From Acinetobacter modestus (GTDB taxonomy: Bacteria > Pseudomonadota > Gammaproteobacteria > Pseudomonadales > Moraxellaceae): a stretch of DNA of 64,000 nucleotides. The notes below the pieces were generated by a model. It did not search any database. It was not told the DNA's origin and was given only the letters and a program-made list of their open reading frames with translations. Below are positions 18,058 to 29,350 of the stretch, one piece after another. The number at the start of each line of letters is the position of its first letter. Positions within the stretch are counted from its first letter, which is position 1. The stretch is from the NCBI RefSeq assembly GCF_014636095.1, contig NZ_BMDV01000001.1:600622-664621 (forward strand), in the 5' to 3' direction. The translations under genes were made by a program, and so were the position numbers.

Positions 18058-19191
18058 TTAGTAAATTGCCATGTGGTCTCGATGAATCATTTCTAAAGAA
18101 CGTGCCTCACCTAAAACTTGGTAGACTTTCTCAGAAGGTAAACCCTTCACCATTTCTGCTGAACGAGAACTAAAATTCACACGACCAACAGCAATACGAG
18201 CACCATTCTTATCAACACATTCAACCACATCACCGCGATCAAAATGACCTTCAATGGCTTTCACACCAACAGGCAATAAACTACGATGCTTCAGTTTAAT
18301 CGCTTCAACAGCGCCATCATCTATAACTAAACGACCTGCTGTTTGCAAATGAGCTGCAAGCCATTGTTGATGAGCAGTCACACGGTCATTATCAGTTGTA
18401 AATAATGTTCCAAGCATCTCACCCGCCATTAAACGAGCCAACACATGGTCACTTTCACCACTAGCAATTAAAGTAGGACAACCAGACTTCGCTGCAAGAC
18501 GTGCTGCACGAACTTTAGTCACCATACCACCGCGACCTAAAACACCACCACCACCCGCCATTTCAAATAAAGTATCGTCTAATGCACGAACTGAAGAAAA
18601 TAACTTTGCATTTGGATTACTACGCGGATCAGAATCGAACATGCCTTGCTGATCTGTCAAAATAATCAACAGCTCAGCCTGAACCTGCCCTGCCACCATT
18701 GCGGCTAAAGTATCGTTATCACCAAAACGAATCTCATCGGTAGATACTGTATCATTTTCATTAATGACAGGAATCACACGCCAATCGATCAAGTTTTGCA
18801 AAGCATCACAAGAGTTGAGGTAACGACGACGATCAGCAAGATCATCATGCGTGAGTAAGACTTGTGCTGTTTGAATCCCATGTTGATCTAATACGCTTGA
18901 CCACGTATGGATTAAACCCATTTGGCCAATAGCAGCACAAGCTTGCAAACTGGGTAAATCAGTGGGTCGACTCGCAAGTTTCATGCGCACCATCCCTTCT
19001 GCAACTGCACCAGAAGACACTAAAATAATTTCGTGCCCAGCATTATGTAGATCTGCAATTTGTTTCGCCCAATGCGAAATTGCATTTAAATCTAACCCTT
19101 GCCCATTTGCAGTGAGTAAAGATGATCCGATTTTAACAACGATTCGTTTACACGCATTGAGCTGACGTTGCCCATCGACCACTTCTATCAT
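18058..19191 (-). CDS. proB: Glutamate 5-kinase
   Basis: Phosphorylates glutamate to gamma-glutamyl phosphate, the first and feedback-controlled step of proline synthesis. The 377-residue protein has the amino-acid-kinase fold ([11 protein letters not shown] at the N-terminus, VSSGAVAEG, and [17 protein letters not shown] in the middle) and a C-terminal PUA domain (about residues 285-365), as in the long form of the enzyme. GAGG precedes the ATG. It lies 15 bp downstream of obgE on the same strand, so the two are very likely co-transcribed; proA is not next to it. Confidence 0.96.
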   Translation of the reverse strand: MIEVVDGQRQLNACKRIVVKIGSSLLTANGQGLDLNAISHWAKQIADLHNAGHEIILVSSGAVAEGMVRMKLASRPTDLPSLQACAAIGQMGLIHTWSSVLDQHGIQTAQVLLTHDDLADRRRYLNSCDALQNLIDWRVIPVINENDTVSTDEIRFGDNDTLAAMVAGQVQAELLIILTDQQGMFDSDPRSNPNAKLFSSVRALDDTLFEMAGGGGVLGRGGMVTKVRAARLAAKSGCPTLIASGESDHVLARLMAGEMLGTLFTTDNDRVTAHQQWLAAHLQTAGRLVIDDGAVEAIKLKHRSLLPVGVKAIEGHFDRGDVVECVDKNGARIAVGRVNFSSRSAEMVKGLPSEKVYQVLGEARSLEMIHRDHMAIY

Positions 19192-19206
19192 TTTTTCCTC
19201 GGTTCA

Positions 19207-20457
<1,251 letters not shown>

Positions 20458-20648
20458 CTATTTTGCCACATTTTAATAAATTTCTCGAATAGAAAAAGCA
20501 GCAAATAGGCCTTTCGATTTAAAAAACACTAAAAAATTAGGTGAAACATGCACTTAAAAACAATCATTCAAATCATCAATGTAGCTTTTTAAATCAATTC
20601 AACCACGCTTAATCATGCAAAATTATACAAACATAGTGATAAACTCCA

Positions 20649-20936
20649 TTAAGTCACATCGTATTTTAGATAATTTCCCTTTTTATCTTTATATATTGTC
20701 AATTTAATCATTCCAGTTTTTTTGGTACCATTAATCACAATCTTAAAATAACGATCAGTTCCTGTAATTCCTACTTTCCTTACATCATAGCTTTCAACGA
20801 CTCCATACTCTTCTTTTATTTTCACATCTTTGTTAATAATATCAACAATATATTTTTTATTCTTATCATCATATATTGAATAAAAACCATAATATGATAT
20901 TAAAAAAATACTTATAGCAAAAAACCATTTTTTCAT
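20649..20936 (-). CDS. Small hypothetical exported or membrane protein
   Basis: A 95-residue protein that I do not recognise. The N-terminus (KKWFFAISIFLISYYGF) is a signal peptide or membrane anchor; the rest is Lys-rich and strand-forming, probably a small periplasmic domain. The codons are noticeably more AT-rich and Lys/Ile-rich than the neighbouring housekeeping genes, which could mean recent acquisition or weak selection. AAAGGA lies about 11 bases before the ATG. It sits between obgE and the repeat-rich membrane pair, on the same strand as both. Confidence 0.55.
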   Translation of the reverse strand: MKKWFFAISIFLISYYGFYSIYDDKNKKYIVDIINKDVKIKEEYGVVESYDVRKVGITGTDRYFKIVINGTKKTGMIKLTIYKDKKGNYLKYDVT

Positions 20937-21033
20937 CGCTATAGATTTCCTTTCTTAGTTATGTAATATTTAAAAATAATAAACCTATATACTAACAGTC
21001 GAAGTGTATTTGAATAATATGAACTCCAATCAC

Positions 21034-21717
21034 TTAAGGATGCACATTCTTTAATGGCAAATCCATTTGCATATCTAAATTTGCTTTGGTCTGTTGAACC
21101 GAATTAAACATAAGTGCATTAAAAGATGAAATATTGCTCATATTAATCGCATCATTCATATAAAAATTCGTTTTAAACTCATGTTTAATCGGCAAATTTA
21201 CTGATTCATCAAATGCAAAGTAAACAGGTCCATTAAATACTATTTTTACAGGAATGGTATAACTACGTTTAAGTTGAAATGGAATATCCAATTTCACGGG
21301 CACATCTAGATTTAGGGGAAATTTTGGCAATAATTTACTCTGATAAATTAAATCCGTCGTGGTCTGAACAGGCATCACTTCGTCAACTTTTAACATCGTT
21401 TCATAATTGATGTTCACAGTAATCGGTGTTTCTACTTCAAAACTTAAGTCAGCCAAATATTTACCTTTTAAAGGCAGTTGTAAATTTCGATCAATAGCAA
21501 CAGCAGTTTTTAACATCCCTTCGGATCGGACACGTAAATGTTCACCGACTTGAATTTTAGTGGCAAGCGATGCTGGCAAACGAATATCAGTTTGCTGAGC
21601 AGAAACAATCAGCGATGCTTGGACATTAAGATAAAACCAAAACAAGATTGCAACCAAAGTCGTGAGTATGACAAAGCTAATCAATAAACTCTTAATAGAT
21701 TTCATCATCAGCATCAT
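21034..21717 (-). CDS. Membrane-anchored protein with repeated Pro-hydrophobic strands (paralogue B)
   Basis: A 227-residue protein of unknown function. A single N-terminal membrane segment (about residues 9-31) is followed by a periplasmic region made almost wholly of short alternating polar/hydrophobic strands with recurring xxPLxLxxxV units, for example PLNLDVPVKLDIPF. It has no Cys and few loops, so an elongated beta structure is likely. It begins within the last 4 bp of the upstream gene (ATGA overlap), so the two are translationally coupled, and both share the PLNLDVP motif, indicating tandem duplication. No enzymatic motif is visible. Confidence 0.7.
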   Translation of the reverse strand: MMLMMKSIKSLLISFVILTTLVAILFWFYLNVQASLIVSAQQTDIRLPASLATKIQVGEHLRVRSEGMLKTAVAIDRNLQLPLKGKYLADLSFEVETPITVNINYETMLKVDEVMPVQTTTDLIYQSKLLPKFPLNLDVPVKLDIPFQLKRSYTIPVKIVFNGPVYFAFDESVNLPIKHEFKTNFYMNDAINMSNISSFNALMFNSVQQTKANLDMQMDLPLKNVHP

Positions 21718-22460
21718 TCACCTTTAATAGGTTGCTGTGTATTAGGTACTACTACGTGCTGGTCTTCAATCCGATTTAAACGCATTGTTGATAAAGGAAT
21801 TTTCAGCTCTCCCTTCGCGATTTTTACTGGCAACGTATTTTTCACATCTACCGAGGCATTAAGTTTCGATGTAATCGGGACATTTAATTTTCCTTGAATT
21901 GGAATATTGGCATTTAGCTGAGCTTTCAAAGGAATATTTAAGTTTTCTTTCAAAACAGTGCGAACAGGTGCATCGAATTTTAAATGTACTTTCTGTTGTA
22001 ATGGTACTTGAATATCAATTGGAACATCTAAATTTAATGGAATTGAACCCTTTAAAGGTAAAGTGACATCCTGACCCAAAATCTTGATTTGAACCTTGGT
22101 ATCAATCGGTAAACTTTGATTTACTTTAATGGTTTCTTTTACAGGAATTGTAGTACTAATTGGAACTAAGTTATCGAAATAAACTCGGGGGGTGAGTGTT
22201 TGAGTTAAAGGAACATTGAGTTGCTCATCAATTGGAATTTTTGCATCAACGCGCCCATTTACATCGACATTTAAAGCATCTTTAACCTTTACGCTTACTT
22301 GTAGGGGTTCCTGTAAATCAATTGCGACATCTTGATTTTTCAATGGAATATAAATATTAAAATGTTTAAATACCCACATGGCAATATATACACCACATAA
22401 GTTTGCGACAACAATAAGAGCAAAAACTGCAAATAAACGCTTCAACTGCAATAATGGCAT
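21714..22460 (-). CDS. Membrane-anchored protein with repeated Pro-hydrophobic strands (paralogue A)
   Basis: A 248-residue protein of unknown function and the first gene of the pair. One membrane segment lies at about residues 8-30. The rest is a run of 10-12-residue units of the form (N/V)-(I/V/L)-P-(I/L)-x-x-x-(L/I)-x-(V/A), seen about ten times, for example LNIPLKAQLNA, IPIQGKLN, VPITSKLNA. The pattern predicts a long beta-rich rod or solenoid facing the periplasm. A short AGGG site lies just before the ATG. It overlaps paralogue B by 4 bp. Homology to a known transport or adhesion family cannot be judged by eye. Confidence 0.7.
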   Translation of the reverse strand: MPLLQLKRLFAVFALIVVANLCGVYIAMWVFKHFNIYIPLKNQDVAIDLQEPLQVSVKVKDALNVDVNGRVDAKIPIDEQLNVPLTQTLTPRVYFDNLVPISTTIPVKETIKVNQSLPIDTKVQIKILGQDVTLPLKGSIPLNLDVPIDIQVPLQQKVHLKFDAPVRTVLKENLNIPLKAQLNANIPIQGKLNVPITSKLNASVDVKNTLPVKIAKGELKIPLSTMRLNRIEDQHVVVPNTQQPIKGE

Positions 22461-22585
22461 ATCCCTATCGAACTATTTTCCTATGCAGTTATTTTCATTC
22501 ATTTATCTATCTTGTTCAGCCCTTATTTTGTACGATTAAGATTAATAAGGAATATTCGTGTTTTAAATATCCCCAAAGTCGGTAT

Positions 22586-23053
22586 CTAGTTTTTTTGATC
22601 TGTCCAAGAGCAATATACAGATGTCATATTCCCCTCTTTGGTAATGTCTAGACTTGCATCTGCTTTAGTTTGCTTACGCTTAAATTGAATTTTACTAAAG
22701 CTCTGTTTCGCTTTTGCGGTTGAAAGATCGAAATATAAAGCTTGATTCATTTGTTTAGCTAGATTCCCATACGAGAACTCTATCTTAGTAACGGGCACAC
22801 CCCGATATTCCACATTTTTCAATATAAAAACATTACTAACAAAGGCAGGTTCTTCTTCCAATTCATTCTTGACCACATAGGTTTGTAGTTTTTTCGAAAT
22901 ATCAGGAAATTTATATAAGTCATAATCAGAGCGAACTGCACAATCTTTTTCATAACGATCCTGTAAAACTGGCGTTAAATCAAAAGTTTGAGGATTTGCT
23001 TGTATATGCATGCTGATACTTGCAACTAAAATAGTGAATATATATTTTTTCAT
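22586..23053 (-). CDS. Hypothetical periplasmic protein
   Basis: A 155-residue protein with a Sec signal peptide (MKKYIFTILVASISMHIQANP, cleavage near residue 19-20). The mature part is soluble, beta-rich and basic, with two cysteines (in KDCAVRS and VYCSW) that could form a disulfide joining the two ends. I do not recognise the family. It precedes the repeat-rich pair on the same strand, about 125 bp upstream, and may share transcription with it. The terminator of gap separates it from the gene further upstream. Confidence 0.6.
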   Translation of the reverse strand: MKKYIFTILVASISMHIQANPQTFDLTPVLQDRYEKDCAVRSDYDLYKFPDISKKLQTYVVKNELEEEPAFVSNVFILKNVEYRGVPVTKIEFSYGNLAKQMNQALYFDLSTAKAKQSFSKIQFKRKQTKADASLDITKEGNMTSVYCSWTDQKN

Positions 23054-23135
23054 TATGAAGCACTTTTATTTATTAGAAGCATAATTAAACATACGGTAAA
23101 TTAAAATACAATATTTTAGATATACCTAAGCATAA

Positions 23136-23165
23136 AAAAAGGAGCTTTAAATCAGCTCCTTTTTT
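23136..23165 (-). terminator. Intrinsic terminator of the GAPDH gene
   Basis: AAAAAGGAGCT and AGCTCCTTTTT pair perfectly over 11 bp with a 7-nt loop, giving a T-run on the minus strand directly after the hairpin. Confidence 0.88.
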
Positions 23166-23178
23166 CAACTTTCACAAA

Positions 23179-24636
23179 TTATGCATTTGTTTCAGCTGGA
23201 ATTTTTGTATAGCTTACGCCACACATTTGTTCAGCGATACGCAATACTTGGCAGCTATAACCCACTTCGTTATCGTACCAAACATACGCTGTTAAACGTG
23301 TACCAGAAGTGATTGTTGCTTGCGCATCAAACACACCTGCTGTACGTGAACCAATAAAGTCACTTGATACAACTTCAGTCGAGTTGGTATAACCAATTTG
23401 ACCTTGTAGGCTAGAATTAATCGAGATTTGACGAATGTATTCATTCACTTCTTCACGATCAACTTCTTTCTCTAAGTTTAAGTTCAAGATTGCAAGTGAA
23501 ACGTTTGGCGTAGGAACACGTACAGAGTTACCTGTTAACTTGCCTTTAAGACCTGGTAATGCTTTCGCAACCGCTTTCGCAGCACCAGTTTCAGTAATCA
23601 CCATGTTTAATGTCGCAGCACGACCACGACGGTCAGCCTTGTGATAGTTATCAATTAAGTTTTGGTCGTTTGTGAATGAGTGAACTGTTTCAACATGACC
23701 ATTTAATACTTTGTATTTATCATCTAAAACTTTCAATACAGGTGTAATTGCGTTCGTAGTACAGCTTGCAGCAGAGATGATTTTGTCTTCATCTAAGATA
23801 TCTGTATTGTTTACGCCGTATACAACGTTCTTCATCTCGCCTTTACTTGGTGCAGTCAATACTACACGTGCAATACCTGCACATTTCAAGTGTTGGCTTA
23901 GACCTTCAGCATCACGCCATTTACCTGTATTGTCGATAAGAAGCGCATTTTCAATACCATAAGCGGTGTAATCAACTTCGCTTGGGCTTGAAGCATAGAT
24001 CACTTTAATGAATTGGCCGTTTGCAATGATTGCTTCGTTTTCTTCATCAACAGAAATTGTACCGTCAAAAGTACCGTGAATAGAATCACGACGTAATAAT
24101 GAAGCACGTTTTGCTAAGTCACCATCAGATGATTTACGAACAACGATTGCTTTAAGGCTTAAACCACGACCTAAACCAGATTGGCTAATGATTAAGCGGG
24201 CCAAGATACGACCGATACGACCAAAACCGTAAAGAACGACATCTTTAGGTTGTTCAGATTTTGCTTTACCTTGAATCGAAGCAACGGCATTTGCAACAAA
24301 TGCATCTACATCGCCACCTTGATTTTTATATTCAACAGCAAGTTTACCGATGTCTACTTCAGCAGAACCAATGTTTTCAATTTTCATTAACGCTTCCAAA
24401 ATTGGGAAGGTATGAACAACTGAAAGTTCTACGTCAAGCATACGTGTACGGCGATGTGATTTTAAAATTTGAATCACTGAACGGTTTATTAAAGAACGAC
24501 CGTAAACAGAAACAACAATATTTTTCTCACGGTATAATTGACCAATCAAAGCAATCATGCGTTCCGCGATTTCTTCACGGTTTTTCCAACGGCCTTGATG
24601 TTCTGCGTGTAGGGCAACGATAGTGTCTTTGCTCAC
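23179..24636 (-). CDS. gap: Glyceraldehyde-3-phosphate dehydrogenase, long form
   Basis: Oxidises glyceraldehyde 3-phosphate to 1,3-bisphosphoglycerate with NAD(P)+. The 485-residue protein carries an N-terminal extension of about 130 residues ahead of the normal GAPDH. The dinucleotide motif GFGRIG is at 137-142 and the catalytic cysteine is C292 in SAASCTTNAITPV. HSFTNDQ, ADRRGRAATLN and the C-terminal WYDNEVGYS are also intact. Long GAPDHs of this type occur in Pseudomonas and relatives. The extension has no obvious cofactor motif. It is a monogenic unit with about 400 bp of noncoding DNA upstream and its own terminator. The role may be mainly gluconeogenic in Acinetobacter. Confidence 0.92.
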   Translation of the reverse strand: MSKDTIVALHAEHQGRWKNREEIAERMIALIGQLYREKNIVVSVYGRSLINRSVIQILKSHRRTRMLDVELSVVHTFPILEALMKIENIGSAEVDIGKLAVEYKNQGGDVDAFVANAVASIQGKAKSEQPKDVVLYGFGRIGRILARLIISQSGLGRGLSLKAIVVRKSSDGDLAKRASLLRRDSIHGTFDGTISVDEENEAIIANGQFIKVIYASSPSEVDYTAYGIENALLIDNTGKWRDAEGLSQHLKCAGIARVVLTAPSKGEMKNVVYGVNNTDILDEDKIISAASCTTNAITPVLKVLDDKYKVLNGHVETVHSFTNDQNLIDNYHKADRRGRAATLNMVITETGAAKAVAKALPGLKGKLTGNSVRVPTPNVSLAILNLNLEKEVDREEVNEYIRQISINSSLQGQIGYTNSTEVVSSDFIGSRTAGVFDAQATITSGTRLTAYVWYDNEVGYSCQVLRIAEQMCGVSYTKIPAETNA

Positions 24637-25045
24637 AGTTACGTCCTCAAATTTAATATCTATACTGGGCGTGAATTTTTAAAACGCCATAATTGTAATG
24701 GAATTATCATCAAGATTGAATCAAAAGCTGTTAATTGGGCTAAGATTTTGTCCCAATTGACTATAAATTCATAAAATACCTATAATTATTTTTGTGATTT
24801 TAGGGAAACCCTTTTGCAATCATCTAAATACATGCTGTTTGTTTAACTTTAATAACAGTTTTACTGATAACTTAACGCTATCGTTGTTTGATTCAAACAG
24901 TATGCTAAAAATATGCAAAAACGGAAGTGATACATGACAAATCATTTAACGAGAAAAATCGTATAAACTAATGTAAAAACATGAAATAAAAAGAATAAAG
25001 TATTTAGAATAATCTCTAATTATCTACAACACATAAACAGCTAAA
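24637..25045. other. Noncoding region upstream of gap
   Basis: About 410 AT-rich bases between the divergent gap gene and a small membrane-protein gene. It contains the palindrome TGTTTGATTCAAACA at 24885-24899, a possible operator, but no gene. No convincing promoter pair could be chosen. Confidence 0.4.
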
Positions 25046-25300
25046 ATGAATTTTAAATTATGGTTATTACTCATCAGCATCCCCCTCGCTTGCGAAGTAT
25101 CGATGGGTTTTATTGGAATGATCGGACTAGTTCTGACAAATATCGTCTATTTCCCTATTTCTTGGCTTGGAGAACCATTCTTTAATTGTAATGGCGAAGT
25201 CGGTTGCTTACCTAAAGAATACGGTCGTATCTTAATGTTTCTACTCATAAATTTAAGCTATTATTTATATTCCAAATTAAAGAAAGAAAAACCAGTTTAA
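25046..25300 (+). CDS. Small hypothetical membrane protein
   Basis: An 84-residue protein with two clear hydrophobic segments (about residues 5-40 and 61-76) separated by a short loop with two cysteines (FFNCNGEVGCLP), and a Lys-rich C-terminus (KLKKEKP) that should be cytoplasmic. I do not recognise it. No strong ribosome-binding site precedes the ATG. It stands alone, convergent with the RarD-like transporter 25 bp away and with no hairpin between them. Confidence 0.55.
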   Translation: MNFKLWLLLISIPLACEVSMGFIGMIGLVLTNIVYFPISWLGEPFFNCNGEVGCLPKEYGRILMFLLINLSYYLYSKLKKEKPV

Positions 25301-25325
25301 CGGGTTTATGCAACATCTTCCCCCT

Positions 25326-26261
25326 CTACTCATCACCTAAACGCTTGGAATACTGTTTGATATTCAACTCCAACTGTTGTTTTCGTTGTCTTTGTTTTAA
25401 AAGGTGTAATGCCCCTTCTATCACCAACACCAATACGGCCAACCAAATAGGAATATAGGTCAACCATTCATCTTCACCAATTTTTTCACCGAGCATCAAT
25501 GAAGCCAATGCCAATAAAACAGGCTCCAAATACCCCAGTAAACCAAAAATAATTAAGGGTAAATAGCGACTTGCTAAAATATAACTTCCTAGGCCAATCG
25601 CACTCAACAAACCTAAACCTAGAACCACAACTCCCAAACTAGGATGCTCTAAAAACTTTAAATATGGAGTTTCACCTGTCTGAATAAAGAAAATCGCAAT
25701 TGGCAGGATCAGAAATAAATCCCACCAAAAACCACCTAAGTTGTCCGTTTGAATTTTTTTACGAAGAATAAAGTAAGCTGCATAACCTAAAGCAACAAAA
25801 GCAGTTTCCCAAGCTATTGTACCTAAGCGCCAAATTTCATGCGCTACACCAAATCCAGCCAACAGCACAGCAATATATTGAAATTTAGATAATCGCTCTC
25901 CATAGAGAAAACTACCAGCAAGGACCAACACCAAAGGCAAAAGAAAATAACCCAAAGAAACTTGTAGACCTCTTCCGTGAATTGGCCCCCATAAAAACAA
26001 CCATAATTGTGCTGAAGTCAGTACGGAAGTCATCATCAGAAATACTAATAAAGTAGGCTTTGCTATGATTCGATTCAATATGGTTTTGATATGCGTCAAG
26101 TCACCACTAAACCACATAAATAAAGTCAAAAATGGAATTGTGGCAATAATTCGCCACCCAAAAGTTTGTTCACTATCTAACGCACCCAGTAATTGAGTGT
26201 AAAAATACAGAATCCCAAAAGTGACAGAAGCCAAAACTGAATAAGCGATGCCTTTTAACAT
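25326..26261 (-). CDS. EamA-family transporter, RarD-like
   Basis: A 311-residue inner membrane protein with about ten hydrophobic segments arranged as two EamA repeats, as in the RarD branch of the drug/metabolite transporter superfamily. RarD-type features include YFYTQLLG in the first helix, the WRII element, and GRGLQVSLGYFLLPL, which corresponds to the conserved Asn/Gly-rich helix 4 region. The C-terminal tail is long and charged (LLKQRQRKQQLELN). Substrate is unknown; related proteins have been linked to amino acid or drug export. It follows the lipocalin gene on the plus-coordinate side but is separately transcribed from a promoter near 26300. Confidence 0.8.
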   Translation of the reverse strand: MLKGIAYSVLASVTFGILYFYTQLLGALDSEQTFGWRIIATIPFLTLFMWFSGDLTHIKTILNRIIAKPTLLVFLMMTSVLTSAQLWLFLWGPIHGRGLQVSLGYFLLPLVLVLAGSFLYGERLSKFQYIAVLLAGFGVAHEIWRLGTIAWETAFVALGYAAYFILRKKIQTDNLGGFWWDLFLILPIAIFFIQTGETPYLKFLEHPSLGVVVLGLGLLSAIGLGSYILASRYLPLIIFGLLGYLEPVLLALASLMLGEKIGEDEWLTYIPIWLAVLVLVIEGALHLLKQRQRKQQLELNIKQYSKRLGDE

Positions 26262-26325
26262 TTTGACCTCAGAAGCATTTGGGATGTATCTTAAAAACGT
26301 GAATTATCCACTATATAAAAATAAA

Positions 26326-26347
26326 AAAACCATGCAAGCATGGTTTT
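26326..26347 (-). terminator. Intrinsic terminator of the lipocalin gene
   Basis: AAAACCATGC and GCATGGTTTT are perfect inverted arms separated by AA, and on the minus strand the hairpin ends in a T-run. It lies 17 bp past the lipocalin stop. Confidence 0.82.
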
Positions 26348-26364
26348 AAATAAGTATAGCTGAT

Positions 26365-26949
26365 TTAACGATGTTCTGGGTAAATCACATCAGCAATCTC
26401 ATACCCCAAGGATTTAGCATAATTTAAATATTCATGAACTGTTTCTTTCTTAGGATTAGGCGTTCTAGAAAGTACCCATAAATATTTACGGCTCGGTTCT
26501 CCAACCAATACTGTTTGATAGTCTTCATCAAGCTTTAAAACCCAGTAATCTCCGCGTGCAACAGGAATCCAACGCACGCCTTCAGGTAAAAAGCTCACTC
26601 TTAATTTGGTGTTAAAAGGCGCATTCGCAACAAACGCCTCACCTAAACTGCGTTGTAAATTACCTTCACCGTCATAACATTTGTTATCAACAACAATATT
26701 GCCATTTTCGTTTAACGTATAAGTTGCTGTCACGTTATAAGCGCATTTACGCTCAAAGAACATTGGCTTACGAGCCACTTCATACCAAACACCTAAATAT
26801 TTATCCAGTTCTACTTTTTCAACTGTAGGTAAAGACTTTGATTGTGCATAAGCAATCGTTCCTACAGCCAGTCCAGTTAAGACCACTCCACCAATTGCAA
26901 TTTTTGTTAAACGCCAACTTGCTTTAGGGAAATTCTTAATTAGCGGCAT
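26365..26949 (-). CDS. Lipocalin family protein (Blc-like)
   Basis: A 194-residue beta-barrel ligand-binding protein. An N-terminal hydrophobic segment (about residues 16-35, IAIGGVVLTGLAVGTIAYAQ) is a signal peptide or anchor, and no lipobox cysteine is present, unlike E. coli Blc. The lipocalin signature LGVWYEVARKP appears near residue 50, with the second motif YWVLKLDEDYQTVLVGEPSR and the third motif YLWVLSRTP downstream. Bacterial lipocalins bind lysophospholipids or fatty acids and are tied to envelope stress. It is monogenic and divergent from nothing obvious; uvrB lies upstream on the same strand, about 120 bp away. Confidence 0.9.
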   Translation of the reverse strand: MPLIKNFPKASWRLTKIAIGGVVLTGLAVGTIAYAQSKSLPTVEKVELDKYLGVWYEVARKPMFFERKCAYNVTATYTLNENGNIVVDNKCYDGEGNLQRSLGEAFVANAPFNTKLRVSFLPEGVRWIPVARGDYWVLKLDEDYQTVLVGEPSRKYLWVLSRTPNPKKETVHEYLNYAKSLGYEIADVIYPEHR

Positions 26950-27069
26950 GGGAAATCCTCAAAACAGAAATTTGTTATCAATAGTCATATATTTAGCTTT
27001 TCAACATAGCCTATTTTATAAACAAAGATTGTTGCGATATGTATCCCTCTTGAGGATTTCTCTGCTAGA

Positions 27070-29094
27070 TTACGATTGCAACATATGTGCTTTTAAACGC
27101 ACGATTTCGTCTCGCAATCTTGCTGCCTGCTCAAATTGAAGTTCTTTAGAAGCTTTTAACATCTCTTTTTCAAGCTTGGTAATATGCTTGGCAAACAGTT
27201 TTGGATCAGATAACAAATGCTGTTCATCCGCACTGATCGCCTGCGCTTGCTCAAGCACTTTTTCATCAATTTCATCGTCCGTCAGTACTTCACCAGTATC
27301 GATTTCTTTAATTGCTTGGCGCACAGCACTACGTGGGGTAATGCCATGTAATTCATTAAATTCAATTTGTTTGTTACGACGACGATCTGTTTCATCCATC
27401 GCTTTACGCATCGAATCAGTAATACGATCCGCATATAAAATCGCTTTACCTTTGACATTACGTGCCGCACGACCAATGGTTTGAATCAATGAACGCTCTG
27501 AACGCAGGAAGCCTTCTTTATCCGCATCTAAGATTGCAACCAAAGACACTTCTGGCATATCCAGACCTTCACGCAGCAAGTTAATCCCGACCAATACATC
27601 ATGTACACCAGTACGTAGCTCGTGAATAATTTTCACACGCTCAACGGTATCAATATCCGAGTGCAGATAAGCCACTTTAACGCCATATTCTTTAAGATAT
27701 GAAGTTAAATCCTCAGCCATACGTTTAGTCAAAGTTGTCACAAGCACACGTTCATTCAGTTGTTTACGAATATTGATTTCAGAAAGCACATCATCCACTT
27801 GAGTTAATACTGGGCGCACTTCGATCTCAGGGTCAATCAAACCTGTTGGGCGTACCACCTGCTCAACGATTTGCTCTGACTTTTCCAATTCATAATGTGC
27901 AGGCGTGGCGCTGACAAAGACCGTGGTTGGAACAATCCGCTCCCACTCCTCAAATTTCATTGGACGGTTATCCAAAGCACTTGGTAAGCGGAAACCATAA
28001 TTCACCAAGTTTTCTTTACGTGAACGGTCACCTTTATACATCGCACCAATTTGAGGAACGGTCACATGTGATTCATCAATGATCAACAAGGCATCTTCAG
28101 GGATATAATCAAATAAAGTCGGTGGCGCTTCGCCTGCTCCTCGACCTGAAAGGTGACGTGAATAGTTTTCAATCCCATTGGTATAACCCAACTGTTGCAT
28201 CATCTCTAAATCGTAGCGAGTACGCTGTTCAATTCGCTGCGCTTCCAATAATTTGTCATGCTCTTTGAAGAATTTCAGCTGATCTTTCAACTCATCTTTA
28301 ATCGTATCAATCGCGCGGGTCAAATGATCTTTCGGGGTCACGTAATGACTTTTCGGATAAATCGTCACACGTGGTACTTTACGCACTAGTTTTCCTGTCA
28401 ATGGGTCAAACCAGCGAATCGAATCAACCTCATCATCGAATAACTCCACTCGAATCGCATCTTTATCCGACTCAGCAGGGAAAATATCAATAATTTCGCC
28501 ACGAATACGATAAGTACCACGCAAAAACTCTAATTCATTACGGGTATATTGCATTTCGACCAAACGGCGAATGATCTCATCACGGCTGACGCGATCGCCT
28601 TGCACAATATGCAACAGCATTTGCATATAGGCATTCGGATCACCCAAACCATAAATCGCAGAAACTGAAGCGACAATAATGGCATCACGACGCTCTAATA
28701 AAGCACGCGTTGCAGAAAGACGCATTTGGTCAATGTGGTCGTTGATTGCTGAGTCTTTTTCGATAAAGGTATCGGATGATGGCACATAGGCTTCTGGTTG
28801 ATAGTAATCGTAATAACTGACGAAATACTCAACTGCATTATTCGGGAAAAAAGCTTTGAACTCACCATAGAGCTGCGCTGCTAGGGTTTTATTATGCGCC
28901 ATGACAATGGTTGGGCGTTGCGTCTGTGCAATCACATTGGCCATGGTATAGGTTTTACCTGAACCAGTAACCCCGAGCAGTAATTGATTGCGAAAACCTT
29001 GGTCGATACCACTGACCAATTTTTCAATCGCCTGAGGTTGATCTCCCGCAGGTTGGTAGTTGGTGACTAACTCAAAAGGTTGATTTTCGCTCAC
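27070..29094 (-). CDS. uvrB: UvrABC excision nuclease subunit B
   Basis: DNA damage recognition helicase of nucleotide excision repair; it takes over damaged DNA from UvrA and recruits UvrC. The 674-residue protein has Walker A ([10 protein letters not shown] near residue 40-50), the [12 protein letters not shown] beta-hairpin region, the helicase motif DESHVT, the TLTKRMAED and [17 protein letters not shown] motifs, QTIGRAARN, and a C-terminal UVR domain ([22 protein letters not shown] split around residues 635-670) that binds UvrC. All key residues are present. It is transcribed alone from a region shared with a divergent diguanylate cyclase gene. Confidence 0.98.
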   Translation of the reverse strand: MSENQPFELVTNYQPAGDQPQAIEKLVSGIDQGFRNQLLLGVTGSGKTYTMANVIAQTQRPTIVMAHNKTLAAQLYGEFKAFFPNNAVEYFVSYYDYYQPEAYVPSSDTFIEKDSAINDHIDQMRLSATRALLERRDAIIVASVSAIYGLGDPNAYMQMLLHIVQGDRVSRDEIIRRLVEMQYTRNELEFLRGTYRIRGEIIDIFPAESDKDAIRVELFDDEVDSIRWFDPLTGKLVRKVPRVTIYPKSHYVTPKDHLTRAIDTIKDELKDQLKFFKEHDKLLEAQRIEQRTRYDLEMMQQLGYTNGIENYSRHLSGRGAGEAPPTLFDYIPEDALLIIDESHVTVPQIGAMYKGDRSRKENLVNYGFRLPSALDNRPMKFEEWERIVPTTVFVSATPAHYELEKSEQIVEQVVRPTGLIDPEIEVRPVLTQVDDVLSEINIRKQLNERVLVTTLTKRMAEDLTSYLKEYGVKVAYLHSDIDTVERVKIIHELRTGVHDVLVGINLLREGLDMPEVSLVAILDADKEGFLRSERSLIQTIGRAARNVKGKAILYADRITDSMRKAMDETDRRRNKQIEFNELHGITPRSAVRQAIKEIDTGEVLTDDEIDEKVLEQAQAISADEQHLLSDPKLFAKHITKLEKEMLKASKELQFEQAARLRDEIVRLKAHMLQS

Positions 29095-29350
29095 AAGAAT
29101 ACCCTTTTCAATCGATGCCTTATTGATGGAGGCAATTGACTCAATTTACAATCACTTTTATGTATTTCACTATAAAATATTATGCCAATCGTAAATACAT
29201 ATAAATTATTTACCAATTAATAAAAAAATATGAGTAAGCTAGAGTTTTTACTCAATTATTTTGATATTTTCGATTAAGTGTGTTGAATTCATATATAAAA
29301 GCACATTAATCTACACCTTTCAAAAATATCAAGAATTTAGAAAAATTGCT

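Noticed and set aside
24885..24899. Palindrome TGTTTGATTCAAACA before gap as an operator
   Set aside because: It is symmetric but I cannot link it to a known regulator or to a mapped promoter; kept only as a remark in the region entry.
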